21,070 nucleotides of DNA. Origin: Amphimedon queenslandica (Eukaryota > Porifera > Demospongiae > Haplosclerida > Niphatidae). Below are positions 1 to 9,399 of this stretch, piece by piece. The notes beneath the pieces are model-generated. The model was not told where the DNA came from. It ran no database searches and saw only the letters and a program-made list of their open reading frames with translations. The position numbers were made by a program, and so were the translations under genes. Location: contig NW_003546900.1 of assembly GCF_000090795.2 (NCBI RefSeq), positions 27,496 through 48,565 of the forward strand, written 5' to 3'. How positions within the stretch are numbered: the stretch's first letter is position 1; each line of letters starts with the position of its first letter.

Positions 1-408
1 CAAGATTAAAGCTACAAGGTATAAAATGAAATCTAACAGAGATATCATCTACTAAAATTATATTGCAGTCAATGGTAAAAGTCAACCATAAGCCTTGCAT
101 GACATCACATTTAGCCACACCCCCTGATGGATGTAAAATGGCAGGAAGCAAAATGAGCAAATTTGAAGGCTCATATCTTTGTAAAAAAATTTTTCCAGAC
201 AATGAAACTTTCCATATAGCATTTTTATGATCATATAATCATGTTAGGTCAATAAAAAAATACCCCAAAAATCATGTCAGTTACACTTTAAGCTAATAGT
301 ATTTGCATAAACACTGATAGATCGGACTTGAGTTCTGGAAAGAGATCTCCATTCACAAAAGCACCAAATCCATGAGGGTCTCACAGGGCAAGAGCAAATC
401 ACTGTATG

Positions 409-609
409 TTACACAGCTGCATCTGAAGGAAGATTACAAGAGGTATCAAAAACAATTGTCCAGAAATCCCGTCCACATTCCTGACAAGTAGATGGTATAT
501 GATATGTTTCAACTATAAACACATTATGAAAGAGCAAAAAAATCAAGGCCATGCATACCAGAAGTGGTAGCTTTTTAGACTCTGCCTCTTCAGATACAAC
601 TGCTGCTTC
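409..609 (-). CDS. 3'-terminal two exons of an unrecognised minus-strand gene (partial)
   Basis: Two exons join cleanly on the minus strand. The first (609 down to 559, 17 codons) begins after a CTGTAG acceptor and ends at a GTATGC donor. It encodes an acidic stretch, EAAVVSEEAESKKLPLL. After a 78-nt intron (558-481) ending TTGTCAG, a 23-codon exon (480-409) begins ECGRDFWTIVFD and ends DAAV with a TAA. Both introns are phase 0, so the frame is continuous. I do not recognise the family. The upstream exons were not identified, and no clear AATAAA follows the stop. A second frame is also open through both exons, so the coding frame is a choice based on more protein-like composition. This is a gene model from splice signals only. 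Confidence 0.4.
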   Translation of the reverse strand, partial: EAAVVSEEAESKKLPLLVCMALIFLLFHNVFIVETYHIPSTCQECGRDFWTIVFDTSCNLPSDAAV

Positions 610-619
610 CTACAGTAGA

Positions 620-3280
620 ATTAATGATAAGGTAACGAAACCGCTAATGAAATCCAGATACATTAGCACTGAAGTCAGTAAGTGTGTCTAGTTTATACCT
701 GCTAGGTAGATATATTTGTGAGTTGCCCAGGTGCCACCAATTATGACTTTTCATTACAAATGCCAGCTACATGAAACTTGGTATAGTTGCTCTCCTAAAA
801 ATCTGTACAAATTTTTGAGTCTCCTTGTAATCTGAAAAGTTCTAATTGGGTTCTTCCATTATAGTTCAATGGGAGCTGCCATGAGGAATTATTACGTGAA
901 CACTACATCACACTCATCAATTCATTTTCATTGCCTTATTAATAATTTTTTATTTATAACATGTAAGCAAACAGAGGTCTTCTAGAGAAACTGCTATTGA
1001 TTGTGCAGACCTTGACACTGGAAACTTACTGCTTTATCTGTGTACAGCCTTCTTGGTTCTAGTTATTCTTCATCACCCATAACCCAAGTTCCTATCTTCA
1101 GTATCCAAGGTCTTTATAAACTTCATAACAGAAACAAGGTCCAGCCAGTGGTTTATAAAGATAATAGTATACCAAGCAAAGAAAAAACAGAGGACAAAGT
1201 GTCTAGAGGTAGAGAAACCTTCATTAAAAGAGCTTGCTTGCACTGTAACACAATTTTTAGGTGTAGCTTGTAGTGACGTTTAGATTATGCAAAAATTGAT
1301 TTACTTCCTGTGGCAATTCAACTTCAACTGACTATACCCATTACATGCATAAAATTGTGATATTTTCTGAGAATAATCACATTTTTTTTGATTTTCCAGA
1401 TGAGCTGGCAAATTTCACATCTTTGGGAGAAATTGTTCTATATTCTTTGTAAAATAGCTCAAAAGCTTTTTGACAGACATTACCTGATGTACTATCCTTC
1501 TCAAAATCTATTGTTACAGGGTTGGGTTCAGGCAACAATTTACAATGTGCACCCTCTCCTTCCTTTTTATGAAAATCATCCCTCCTAATTTAATGTCATG
1601 TAGTAAATAGTAATAAAATAAACAGAATTGTACTTTCTCTGCTGGGTATTCTTTCTTTGTGACACCCTTAGTAGATCAGTGTCAAGTTCAGTTCTGAGTT
1701 CTAATGCAAACCGAGGTGATCATAGTGGCACAATAAAACCTTTCAGAAAGTAATAATGATTTTTTAGCTTGAGATTGATAGCATATTTTGTGTAGTGTGG
1801 AATAAAATTGCTGAACATTAAAGAATACGAGGCAAATGCCATTTCTTGCTTTAACAATGTTCTCAAATGTAAGAGAATCAATTGTCCTATTGGTGTAGTA
1901 ATAATATTGATCGGTAAGTTGGAGTATATAAATGTCGATGATAAGCCAAGCTCACTTTGTAATTAATTCTGCCATTATGCCATAAATAGCCTTCTTCCAT
2001 GTATGTAAAAGTATTACATTTTGCCTAAAATTTAGCTCGGGTAATATATGTTTGAAGTGAACCTCATTTATTGTGAGAAAGACTTTGCACTGTGTATAGT
2101 AGAGTGACTTATAATATCAATAAAAAGGACAAAGCGAAGGCCAACTCAACTGTTAGGGTGAAAAGGACACTGACAGACTGAATGCAACAGTTAACTGACA
2201 TTGACCACGTGGCTTCATGTATTGGTCATGAACGGACATTAAACGGAGAAAGAATAATCTTGACCTGAGCCTAAAACATGAACAGTATATCAACGTGAAA
2301 GTAAACAGGAATGTTACTAAGGGCTTCTGTAGTTAGCTGTATTGGCTGGTTCATGACAAAACTGATGACATTTAATGTTTGAGTTGCAAATAGAAAGTAC
2401 TCAGTCCTGCAACTCCAAAGTTGGCAATAAGGCTTCGTAAGGGTTTCAAAATCCAGATTTTAGCTTCATAATTTGCACTTTTGTTGCAATTGTTTACAAT
2501 TTATGACCTGCTCCTATGTGGTAAGGGAGTAATTCAGTAATTAGAACAGCATCAATATGATTTGTGTCACCAGTTAAAATTTAAAAAACTTGTTTCGTGA
2601 AAAAGTTAGTGTTATGCTTGTATATAACTTTCTGTAGTAAAAAATTGCTAATTTCTTGGATAAACATCAGTTTTAGCTCGTAAAACTTATGTCTTCTTCA
2701 TTGGGTAGGTGTTAAACTTGATAAGGCAGATCTGCTTTATTAAAATTACACCATACAAGCTATATTAAATAACAATGTCTAACTTCGAAAGATTCTTTGG
2801 AGTCCCTCTCATACAGAGGTGGCCGATTCCATTAATTTGGAATTCATGCTGATTGCAAGTAGTCTGAGTATCAGTATCAATGTTATCCAGTACTGAATGA
2901 TTAGTCAGCTACTGCACATTTGCAAATAAGTTAAAATAATTAATAGAATTAAGGAGCATGAGCTGCCATTTTTTACATTATGTCACGTCACATTTAATGT
3001 CACCATCATAGACTTGTGCCCCTTCTTTATGCTCTGATTGATACATTCTACTTGATTAATTCATTACAATAATGATGGAAATAAATATTTCTTAAACTTG
3101 TGTGTATTCACTGTTTTAAAAGTATATTGTACAAATTCATAATTTCATTGATATATCATGAACCATTAATTTTATTGGGCTGAGAACTTACTGGTAAAGT
3201 AGAATGCTAGGTTGTACCTGCACTTCAGGGTCAAATGAGCTGCCAACGTCACTGATTTCTGTTAATCATTAATGGGGTGA
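620..3280. other. AT-rich stretch without a recognisable gene
   Basis: Short open frames occur (for example 1040-1273, 1388-1588 and 2181-2270, plus strand) but none carries a recognisable motif or a convincing exon structure. An AATAAA cluster lies near 1611-1621. Nothing RNA-like or repeat-like stands out. Confidence 0.5.
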
Positions 3281-3286
3281 AACCTA

Positions 3287-3503
3287 TATACTGTATTATG
3301 CCATACATTTTGCAGGCATTAATTTTGGCGATTTGGCTTCATTTTTATACTTGCAAATAAAAATTTTGCAATTTTAATGTTGTTACCATGTGTACTATAC
3401 AATCAACACACTATTTTATGGATTATAATTTTGCAAATCTTTCAAAAGCCAAATATTGCAAAATTTAATACCCATGAAATATGTAGTGTATCGTATACAG
3501 TAC
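3287..3503. repeat. Degenerate palindromic (foldback) MITE-like repeat
   Basis: The left end reads TACTGTAT and is followed by a tract containing GGCATTAATTTTGGCG and ATTTGGCTT. The right end ends ATACAGTA, and its reverse complement carries the parallel tract GGGTATTAAATTTTGCA and ATTTGGCTTTTG. The arms are about 75 nt each with many mismatches and meet in an AT-rich centre. This is the shape of an old foldback or mariner-like MITE. No unambiguous target duplication is visible, so the boundaries are approximate. Confidence 0.45.
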
Positions 3504-4462
3504 AATGACTAATTAGTCTTTGTACATTCACATAAGGGTGTGGTGAGGCATGCAGCCCATGGGCCCAATAGAAATTTGTATACCATTTATTTTATGCTGT
3601 TAAGACAGCTGCAGAGACAACTTGCTTTAAAGCCATATCATTCAATGGACTGCTTTGGTGTATTCCCTTGTCAGCACAAAATCAAATCTCTCAATATTAC
3701 AAACACTGAAGCCTCTATTGCTTGCATACCTAATTTTAAGAAACTGACTAAGACAAGAATGCATTCAATTATTATTTAAGGTATTGTTTCGTATGAAGTC
3801 CTCCATATTACGTAACAAAATATCAGACCCGATTTTGTAAGTGTGGTGAAGCAGGGGCTGGGCTCTTGCTATGCATTGATGTTATGCCGTATCTATGGCC
3901 TAGCTGCACTTACAAGTAGAATATTTTGGGATTCTGCAAAGTATTATTATTAAAAGCATTACTAGCTTGGAACAGACAATTTTAAAATTTGGAACATTGA
4001 CATTTTGTAGCTAAATTGAAATATGCATTGTTTTATATCTTATGTAATTAAAAATTATTTTTGAAAATACTGTAAATCTACAAAATATTTTGTTCTTTAT
4101 TCATTGGCATCATGATTTTAATTAAGCACATTTGTTTTGGACAAAACAATTATGAAAGTAGGAACTTTGGAACAAAGCTAAAATCAAAAATCTAACGTTT
4201 AAAATCTTCAAGTCATTAAAATTTGCATATTAAATACTAACTGTAAAATTACACAATGTTATGTACTTTTGCATATTGGCGTTACCTTTCTAATTGCCAT
4301 CATTCCATTTTTACGTTTAAAGAAAACAGTTATATGCTTGACTTTCTCAAATGAGACAATATGTGTCATTGGAAATTAGGAAATTCAGAACTAAAAGCAA
4401 AAGTCCTGTGTTCTAAATATTAGTGTTCTTTAATTTTCCTCCTAAATGCCAATTGTAAAATT
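3504..4462. other. AT-rich stretch without a recognisable gene
   Basis: A 79-codon open frame (3540-3779, plus) has no recognisable domain. The rest is very AT-rich with frequent stops on both strands. Helitron B homology stops at about 4463, so this side marks where that element is truncated. Confidence 0.5.
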
Positions 4463-4677
4463 ACAAAATCTACCACAAGATCAGGTGATGATGAGAGAAG
4501 GTTCTCAACATCAGGAGCATTGGGTAGCCAAGTTAGTCCATGTACGTGAGGATTGCCTCGATGTTGCCACTGAAACCTCATCCAGTAGACTGTGGCTTTA
4601 ATAGCATTGATATAAAAAGAATCAACAAACTTTTAGATCCAGTAGTAGAAGAACCTGTCTGCTAAAACAGGATTATC
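4463..4677 (-). pseudogene. Helitron B, distal fragment: Rep HUH region
   Basis: The minus-strand reading continues the Helitron reading frame interrupted by the Merlin element. It begins DNPVLADRFFYYWI, has one in-frame TAA where a Gln is usual, and runs through VYWMRFQWQHRGNPHVHGL to WLPNAPDVENLLSSSPDL. The HVH triad (codons at 4548-4540) is the metal-binding HUH motif of the Rep nuclease that nicks DNA in rolling-circle transposition; the WLPNAPDVE tail is typical of animal Helitron Rep. Homology stops at about 4463, so the second Rep motif and the whole helicase are missing. When one copy of the GGATTATC duplication and the Merlin element are removed, this frame is in register with the segment at 6427-6801. 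A dead fragment. Confidence 0.85.
4670..4677. repeat. Target site duplication of the Merlin element, left copy
   Basis: GGATTATC directly abuts the left inverted repeat and is repeated exactly at 6419-6426. Confidence 0.85.
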
Positions 4678-4968
4678 GGTTATACTGAAGACGGTGTACT
4701 ACCTCATTATAATTAATGAAGAGACGTGGCTAAGGCCCACGCACTTCTGTTTAAACAGTGACTTGCGCTGGTAGGTGTCATTACAAAATGGCCAAAAAAA
4801 TTTTATCATTTTTCATGAAAACAGCCACAGCTAGAAACTAGAGAGAGCAAGCAATATAAAGCAGAGAAAGTAAGAGATAAGGACCCTAAAAACCAATGAC
4901 TTGCGTGTCAAAACAGCTAGAAAATGTAATTATATCTTAAATGTAGTACTTGTTTAATTATTATACTA

Positions 4969-5480
4969 TTATAGTTGTAGGTACAATGAGTGGGCACTGT
5001 TCTCTATACTAGAAATGATATTGTTAAATGCATTTCGATGGTGACTGTCCAATTTCATTCTCCTCATGAACTCAGGCAGGTAGGTATGGAACAGTTGAGA
5101 ATGCATTGTTTGAGTGTTTCTCATCATTTGTTTGCACTGACTCCACATGGATTCCACAGACTGGGTATGTTCCTGTGACCGGGGTCAACAAAATGTTGGG
5201 AGTGGTTGACAGTACATTGGGTATAGTTCTGTCTGAGTAACCTATGCAGGCCTTTTCTGTTTCTCCAAATACCCAATGACCTTCAACTAAATGAGCCCTG
5301 TTGTACTTCCTTTGTCCAAACTTTGATTCATTGATCTCAACATTTATACCAGGACCACCAATTTCAACCGGATGATTAATGAAGTATTGAGCCTAAACGT
5401 CACGTATGAAATTGTATCAGTCGATAACCATTTTTTACCGATCTAAAATGTGACATTCTGACGTAACTGCTTAATACGAC
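4969..5480 (-). pseudogene. ISXO2-like (Merlin) DDE transposase remnant
   Basis: The minus strand holds, in order: a decayed N-terminal helix with stops (MVID, stop, YNFIRDV, stop, AQYFINHPVEIGGPG), the first catalytic region VEINESKFGQRKYNR, the strand GHWVFG, and, after an apparent internal deletion and frameshift near 5200, VNHSQHFVDP then VESMWSQCKQMMR and a terminal YLPEFMRR block. In the ISXO2/Merlin family the first acidic residue lies in EIDES; here it is EINES, so Asp is replaced by Asn. The second catalytic Asp lies in the part that is missing. The last one, Glu in VESMW, is kept. The gene is therefore inactive. The open 62-codon frame at 4969-5157 is only the C-terminal part. Confidence 0.8.
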
Positions 5481-6144
5481 ATTAAATTTACCTGAACTTC
5501 CTTGATCCTTAATTAGACCTCCCTATGATGTCTTTGTCGACCATAGATGAATTATCCTTTTGTTAGTACACAGTGATAGATTGCTAAGCAGTTAGCTATT
5601 ATTAAGTGAATATACTACTAAAGCGCACAGAAGTATGTCAATATAACTCAATAGACAAATTATGTAACTGAATATATACACTAAATGCTATTTTGCAATG
5701 GTAATAGTATGAGTTTTCTAATTTGGCTGGTGATTGTTCTGTGGTTAGTTGTATGACTGCTATGGTAATTCAAAAAGTATCTTCATAATGGTTATATCGA
5801 CAAAATCCATTTGTCATTGTCTATCTTGAGTGCTTTTGGACTACAGTCATAGTCGGCATTCTTGTCACAGTTGTATCTATAATATTTTTACATGAAATTA
5901 GAAATGAGAGTGAAATGAATATTACAGAACAATGTAGTGCGACGGCAATATATCATCTCTATAATTAGAAACAGGACATAAGATGAAGATCCTACACTAA
6001 ACCCTAACCCATAAACCCTACACCCGAATGCCCTTAAATTAGAAATGCTACATCAATGGAACAGGTTGTTTCCTACACTGTGATGGCTTAGAGACATTTC
6101 TTTGTTTTTGTTACAGTTGTGTTGGCTGTTAAACTAGTAATCTA
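5481..6144. other. Interior of the Merlin element without recognisable coding
   Basis: This part lies between the transposase remnant and the right inverted repeat. The N-terminal part of a transposase would be expected on the minus strand here, but I cannot recognise one. A short tract at about 5995-6025 contains two CCCTAA-like units and is too brief to call telomeric. Confidence 0.5.
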
Positions 6145-6418
6145 CATGATAATAATTGCAGTAAATTTAGGATATAATTAAATTTTCCAGCTGTTTCGAC
6201 AAACAAGTCCTTGGTTTTCAGGGTCCTATCTCTTGCTTCCTCTGCTTTTCATTGCTTGCATTCTTTTGTTTCTAGCTGTTGTTGTTTTCATGAAGAATGA
6301 TAAAATTTTTGGCCATTTTGTGACCACACCAACCTGTGCAAGTCACTGTAAGTGCGTGGGAGTTGGCCATGCCCCTTCATGAATTTTAGTGAGGTAGTAT
6401 ACAGTCTTTAGTATAACT

Positions 6419-6426
6419 GGATTATC
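6419..6426. repeat. Target site duplication of the Merlin element, right copy
   Basis: GGATTATC abuts the right inverted repeat and matches 4670-4677 exactly. Confidence 0.85.
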
Positions 6427-6801
6427 AATAACAGCTTTCACGTGAGTTAAGACGATAATGGGCAGTTGAAGAGTGTCAATCATGGCAATGAGATGATTGT
6501 TCTCTCTAAACCAGTATTACCTGGTACCATGTAGACTTGCTCCATCAAGTACAATTTTATTCAACAAATTTTCTCCTTCACAACCGATCATATCATGAAG
6601 ATAATCTACAGTAAGGTGAGCTTCACCAGGATGTTGTCTGATGTAAAACTCAACCAGTTACATTAGCACGCCATCACATCTTAATGTTGAGAGCCAAGAA
6701 ATGAAAGCAAGGGTGCTTAGCAAATCTTCCATCATCATACTTCATGAGGTAATGACCAGGTGTAATAGCATTCATTCTAGTACCATTAAAATTAGCAGTG
6801 C

Positions 6802-6850
6802 CTAAAAAATGTGAAGCTATCTTGGTATAAATGTATTCATATTATCTTAC
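6802..6850 (-). other. Spliceosomal intron in Helitron B (49 nt)
   Basis: On the minus strand the exon ends TTTTCTACTG, the intron starts GTAAGATAAT and ends ATTTTTTAG before GCACTGC. Splicing gives ...FSTG followed by TANFNGTRMN, matching the FPTLFPTG..DF..R pattern of the family, apart from one missing base a few codons upstream. A 49-nt length is typical of compact invertebrate introns. Confidence 0.7.
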
Positions 6851-7457
6851 CAGTAGAAAACAGAGAAGGAATGCCATTGAAAAATATGTCTGAGTCTGGA
6901 ACTCATGGACAGGAGTTCCTCCAATGCTGGGCCACTTGAGATGAGATGACTGTGGCTGTCCTAAAGATTGTACAGCTTGCTCAATGGTTTCCCTCTCAGT
7001 AACTGGTGGTGCAGCATTAAGTACAAATGATGATGAATATTCTTCAACTTCTTCAGGGGTGGTAGTATCATTAGATGTTGTTACCCCTTCAGACTCTGTT
7101 GGCTGAACTGTACGGAAGTCAAAGAGCTCTCCATCCTCAGGTAGCATGGCCAATGTGTCCTGATCCAGACTAACAGCAATCTTCTGGTAGTAGACACTAT
7201 TGGCCATCAACCAAGTCAGGACATCACAAGTCTCCTGCAGAGAGGAAAGTCGTGTGATTGCTCTCTTTCCTTCAAAACAACCAGATTAACAATCTAAGCT
7301 GGTAGGCGTGGTAATCGAGTGGCAAATGATCTGACATCCTGAGGAAAGGTAATGACATGTCCACTATAGCCATACTGTCCATGAGGTAGCATGTACGTGG
7401 ACATAACTGGCGTAATGTAATAGCAGACACCAACATTTCCTCTGCTTGTTATAAGTC

Positions 7458-7545
7458 CTAAAATAATGATAATAATAATTATGCATGTGGCTTTCTCATC
7501 ATGTAAACTAACATTCTAATTAATATTAAAAATCAAATATGATAC
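7458..7545 (-). other. Spliceosomal intron in Helitron B (88 nt)
   Basis: On the minus strand the exon ends CTGTTACAG and the intron begins GTATCATATT and ends TATTTTAG before GACTTA. Joining the exons gives VPPLLQ followed by DL, a stop and QAEEMLVSA, which is the order seen in related Helitron proteins, so the join lands in the expected frame. The single stop is a point lesion at the exon start. Confidence 0.65.
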
Positions 7546-7689
7546 CTGTAACAGTGGTGGTACTGGTCCTGAATTTATGTTGTTTCCGGACGAGTAGAGC
7601 TTAGGCATGAAGATTTACATGAAATGTGATCCTACCCACTGCGCCAAATGTCATATTGATCATAAATCTTTATCTGTCAAGAGGAATAA

Positions 7690-8139
7690 CAGAAAATTGT
7701 AAAAGAGAAAGATGGAGACAACAGGGCTACATCATGATTCATCAATAATTTTCATAATAATATAGGCGGTAGCCTATATATAGGGTTGAGGTTGATTTTT
7801 CAAGATGGCGACCAAATTTATAATATTCAAACAGTCATAACTCTTCTATCTTACCTTGTATGGCCTTATAAATGGCTTAGATGAGCGTTTCTTCACTGAG
7901 CGATTCTCCTGGTACCATTAAAGTGGACCGCAATGTAGCGGGAGCAATTCTGGATGATAGGCCCAAATTCAAATTTCTGCAAAATTCTTCAGACTTTTTC
8001 TTCTTCTTATTTCATCTTTCTTCTATACACTGGATAATCTCTTAAAACTAGAGAACAGCTCAAGGTGACTTTCCCATCATTTCTTGGAGCATCAGTCAAG
8101 GACTACAAAGGTACTTTTCATATCGTAATCCATCTTGTT
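7690..8139. other. Spacer without a recognisable gene
   Basis: This lies upstream of Helitron B and before the GGGGCGAGC element. It is moderately AT-rich, contains no open frame of note, and shows no terminal motif I can assign to either neighbour. Confidence 0.5.
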
Positions 8140-8706
8140 GGGGCGAGCAAAAGCGAGCCCCACATAGTCGAGTCGAGTATGTCTGTTTGTTTGTTTGTAC
8201 ACGTACGTCACCTCTATTTATGCGTCTATAAAAAATAATAATCACATTTTAAAATGATAATTTTCATAATTACGGTACCATGTGCAAAAACAAAGAGCAC
8301 TGGACGAGAGAGACAAGAGTATTAAAAAACAAGAGAAGCTGAAGCTTAAAGCTTGAGTAATTCACAAGAAGATGCTCGTGAAGCTCGTCGACTTCTTTGT
8401 AATGAGCGTGAGGAGGAGAAAAGTGCGAGGAGGTCCAATACGGAGAAATGCTAGACATGGTCTTGTCACACCCAAAGACAACAAATGGAGTCTCCTTCTG
8501 GCTTCTGAGACTAACCATCTTCCATTCTAGATCTATATAACTGCAGAGATTCTTCACTCAAAGCTAGAAACTATGAAATTCCTTCCAAGCTTGCAAAATC
8601 TGCATTAGTGTATTGACATCAACATTCAACATTTAATAGCCACTGATCATTGTCTATATAAACATTGTATATTGCTAATCGAAATGTTAATCGTTTTGCT
8701 CGCCCC
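8140..8706 (+). mobile_element. Candidate TIR element with GGGGCGAGCAAAA ends
   Basis: The 13-mer GGGGCGAGCAAAA at 8140-8152 is the exact inverse of TTTTGCTCGCCCC at 8694-8706, followed on both sides by a CGA. The span is 567 bp. The left end also contains its own small hairpin, GGGGC...GCCCC (8140-8161), and is followed by a TTTG-type microsatellite. I could not find a convincing target duplication, so this may be a non-autonomous DNA transposon or a repeated gene fragment. It contains a coding remnant (8285-8454). Confidence 0.45.
8285..8454 (+). pseudogene. Arg/Glu-rich coiled-coil coding remnant (one frameshift)
   Basis: From 8285 the plus strand reads QKQRALDERDKSIKKQEKLK and then stops. 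A shift of frame at about 8350 continues as SNSQEDAREARRLLCNEREE and EKSARRSNTEKC to a TAG at 8452. The alternation of charged residues with spaced leucines or alanines suggests an amphipathic helix or coiled coil, and composition changes abruptly from the AT-rich surroundings. The opposite strand is open too (8270-8557) but its translation has no such pattern. Family unknown; it could be a captured host exon inside the surrounding repeat. Confidence 0.4.
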
Positions 8707-8709
8707 TCA

Positions 8710-9399
8710 ATGTTTTACATTCGCCTAGTATAATTATAAACTTGTTATTTGGGTGTGATATCACCTCCCCTTGACATTAGTTGCCATTTTAATATTAATG
8801 AGCATGCTCAAAGTTGCCATAGTGACTGCACTGGGTGAATACTCGCACTATTCTTCTCTTTCTTTGCTTACTTGTTGTGTTCAGCAGTGCGCAGACTAAG
8901 TGAATACCAGTTCTTTTAAGAGATAATAGGAAAATATTATGAAATAATTATAACAAATTTTGGTTTCATATATCATAGAGCGAAATATAATGTTACAGAG
9001 CTGTCAGAGCAGAAAATAATTTTACGGCTGCTCAGTTATGATAATTTTGGACATCTGTACCTAAGCCAGACCACTAGAGTTTAGTATTTTCCATTATACT
9101 TCTGATATTGGATATATTGAGATAAGTCTATACAGTTATTTTTAAAATGATAAGCAGTAGTTTACTTGTACCTCCTGCATATGTGTACTAGGTATTATGG
9201 TATTTATTTGTTGTGTTAATGTTAAGTGTAGTTGTTGTGCTGTTAGTTGTAAAAAAAGGAAGTAGAAAAAGGAAAAGTGATTTAACTGGGGCTAATTCCA
9301 AAAAAATGCTCCAAGATTTATGATTGTAGAAAAGAAATGGAAGGTTTTATATCTAAGAATAGATCAAATGCCTAAGCTTACTACATAAGGCAGTGTAAC
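8710..9399. other. Spacer upstream of Helitron A, no recognisable gene
   Basis: AT-rich with many stops. The last 150 nt (about 9250-9399) is purine-rich and may be the decayed leader or extreme N-terminus of Helitron A, but no Helitron 5' terminus can be placed with confidence. Confidence 0.4.

Larger units (their letters stand above)
4678..6418 (-). mobile_element. Merlin-type DNA transposon with long inverted repeats, inserted in Helitron B
   Basis: The element starts GGTTATACTGAAGAC at 4678 and ends with the inverse of AGTTATACTAAAGAC at 6418. The terminal inverted repeats continue, with indels, for about 290 nt (roughly 4678-4970 and 6145-6418), sharing tracts such as CACAAAATGGCC and TTTTATCATT. 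It is flanked by the direct repeat GGATTATC (4670-4677 and 6419-6426). An 8-bp duplication, a GG-like terminus and an ISXO2-like transposase remnant inside together fit the Merlin superfamily (8-9 bp duplications are known for it). Orientation is given by the transposase. The element is 1741 bp; with one duplication copy the insertion is 1749 bp, a multiple of three. Confidence 0.85.
6427..7608 (-). pseudogene. Helitron B, proximal fragment: N-terminal part of a Helitron Rep protein
   Basis: The minus strand reads, across two introns, PKLYSSGNNINSGPVPPLLQ (7605-7546), QAEEMLVSAI, then after a frameshift YMLPHGQYGYSGHVITFPQ, LPRLP, a stop, ETCDVLTWLMANSVYYQK, a Ser/Thr/Glu-rich stretch, and WPSIGGTPVHEFQTQTYFS followed by a phenylalanine-rich PSLFSTG block. 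Downstream of the second intron come KYDDGRFAKHP, IRQHPGEAHLTVDYLHDMIG and WFRENNHLIAMIDTLQLP. This order is characteristic of animal Helitron transposases upstream of the HUH motif. Lesions include a missing C in the FPSLF block, several stops and frameshifts, and a deletion before KAVIDNP where the Merlin element is inserted. It runs divergently from Helitron A. The element's 5' terminus was not found. Confidence 0.8.

Noticed and set aside
1040-1588. Two short plus-strand open frames (77 and 66 codons) as a gene
   Set aside because: No motif, no consistent exon joins, and length within chance for this composition.
3540-3779. 79-codon plus-strand open frame
   Set aside because: It starts with GTG, shows no recognisable domain, and has no supporting splice or poly(A) context.
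4990-5178. 62-codon plus-strand open frame
   Set aside because: It is the antisense of the ISXO2-like transposase remnant, which has family motifs on the minus strand.
5995-6025. Interstitial telomeric repeat (CCCTAA-like)
   Set aside because: Only about two degenerate units; too short to separate from chance in AT-rich DNA.
8270-8557. 95-codon minus-strand open frame
   Set aside because: It is antisense to the Arg/Glu-rich coding remnant; its composition is less protein-like and no motif is seen.
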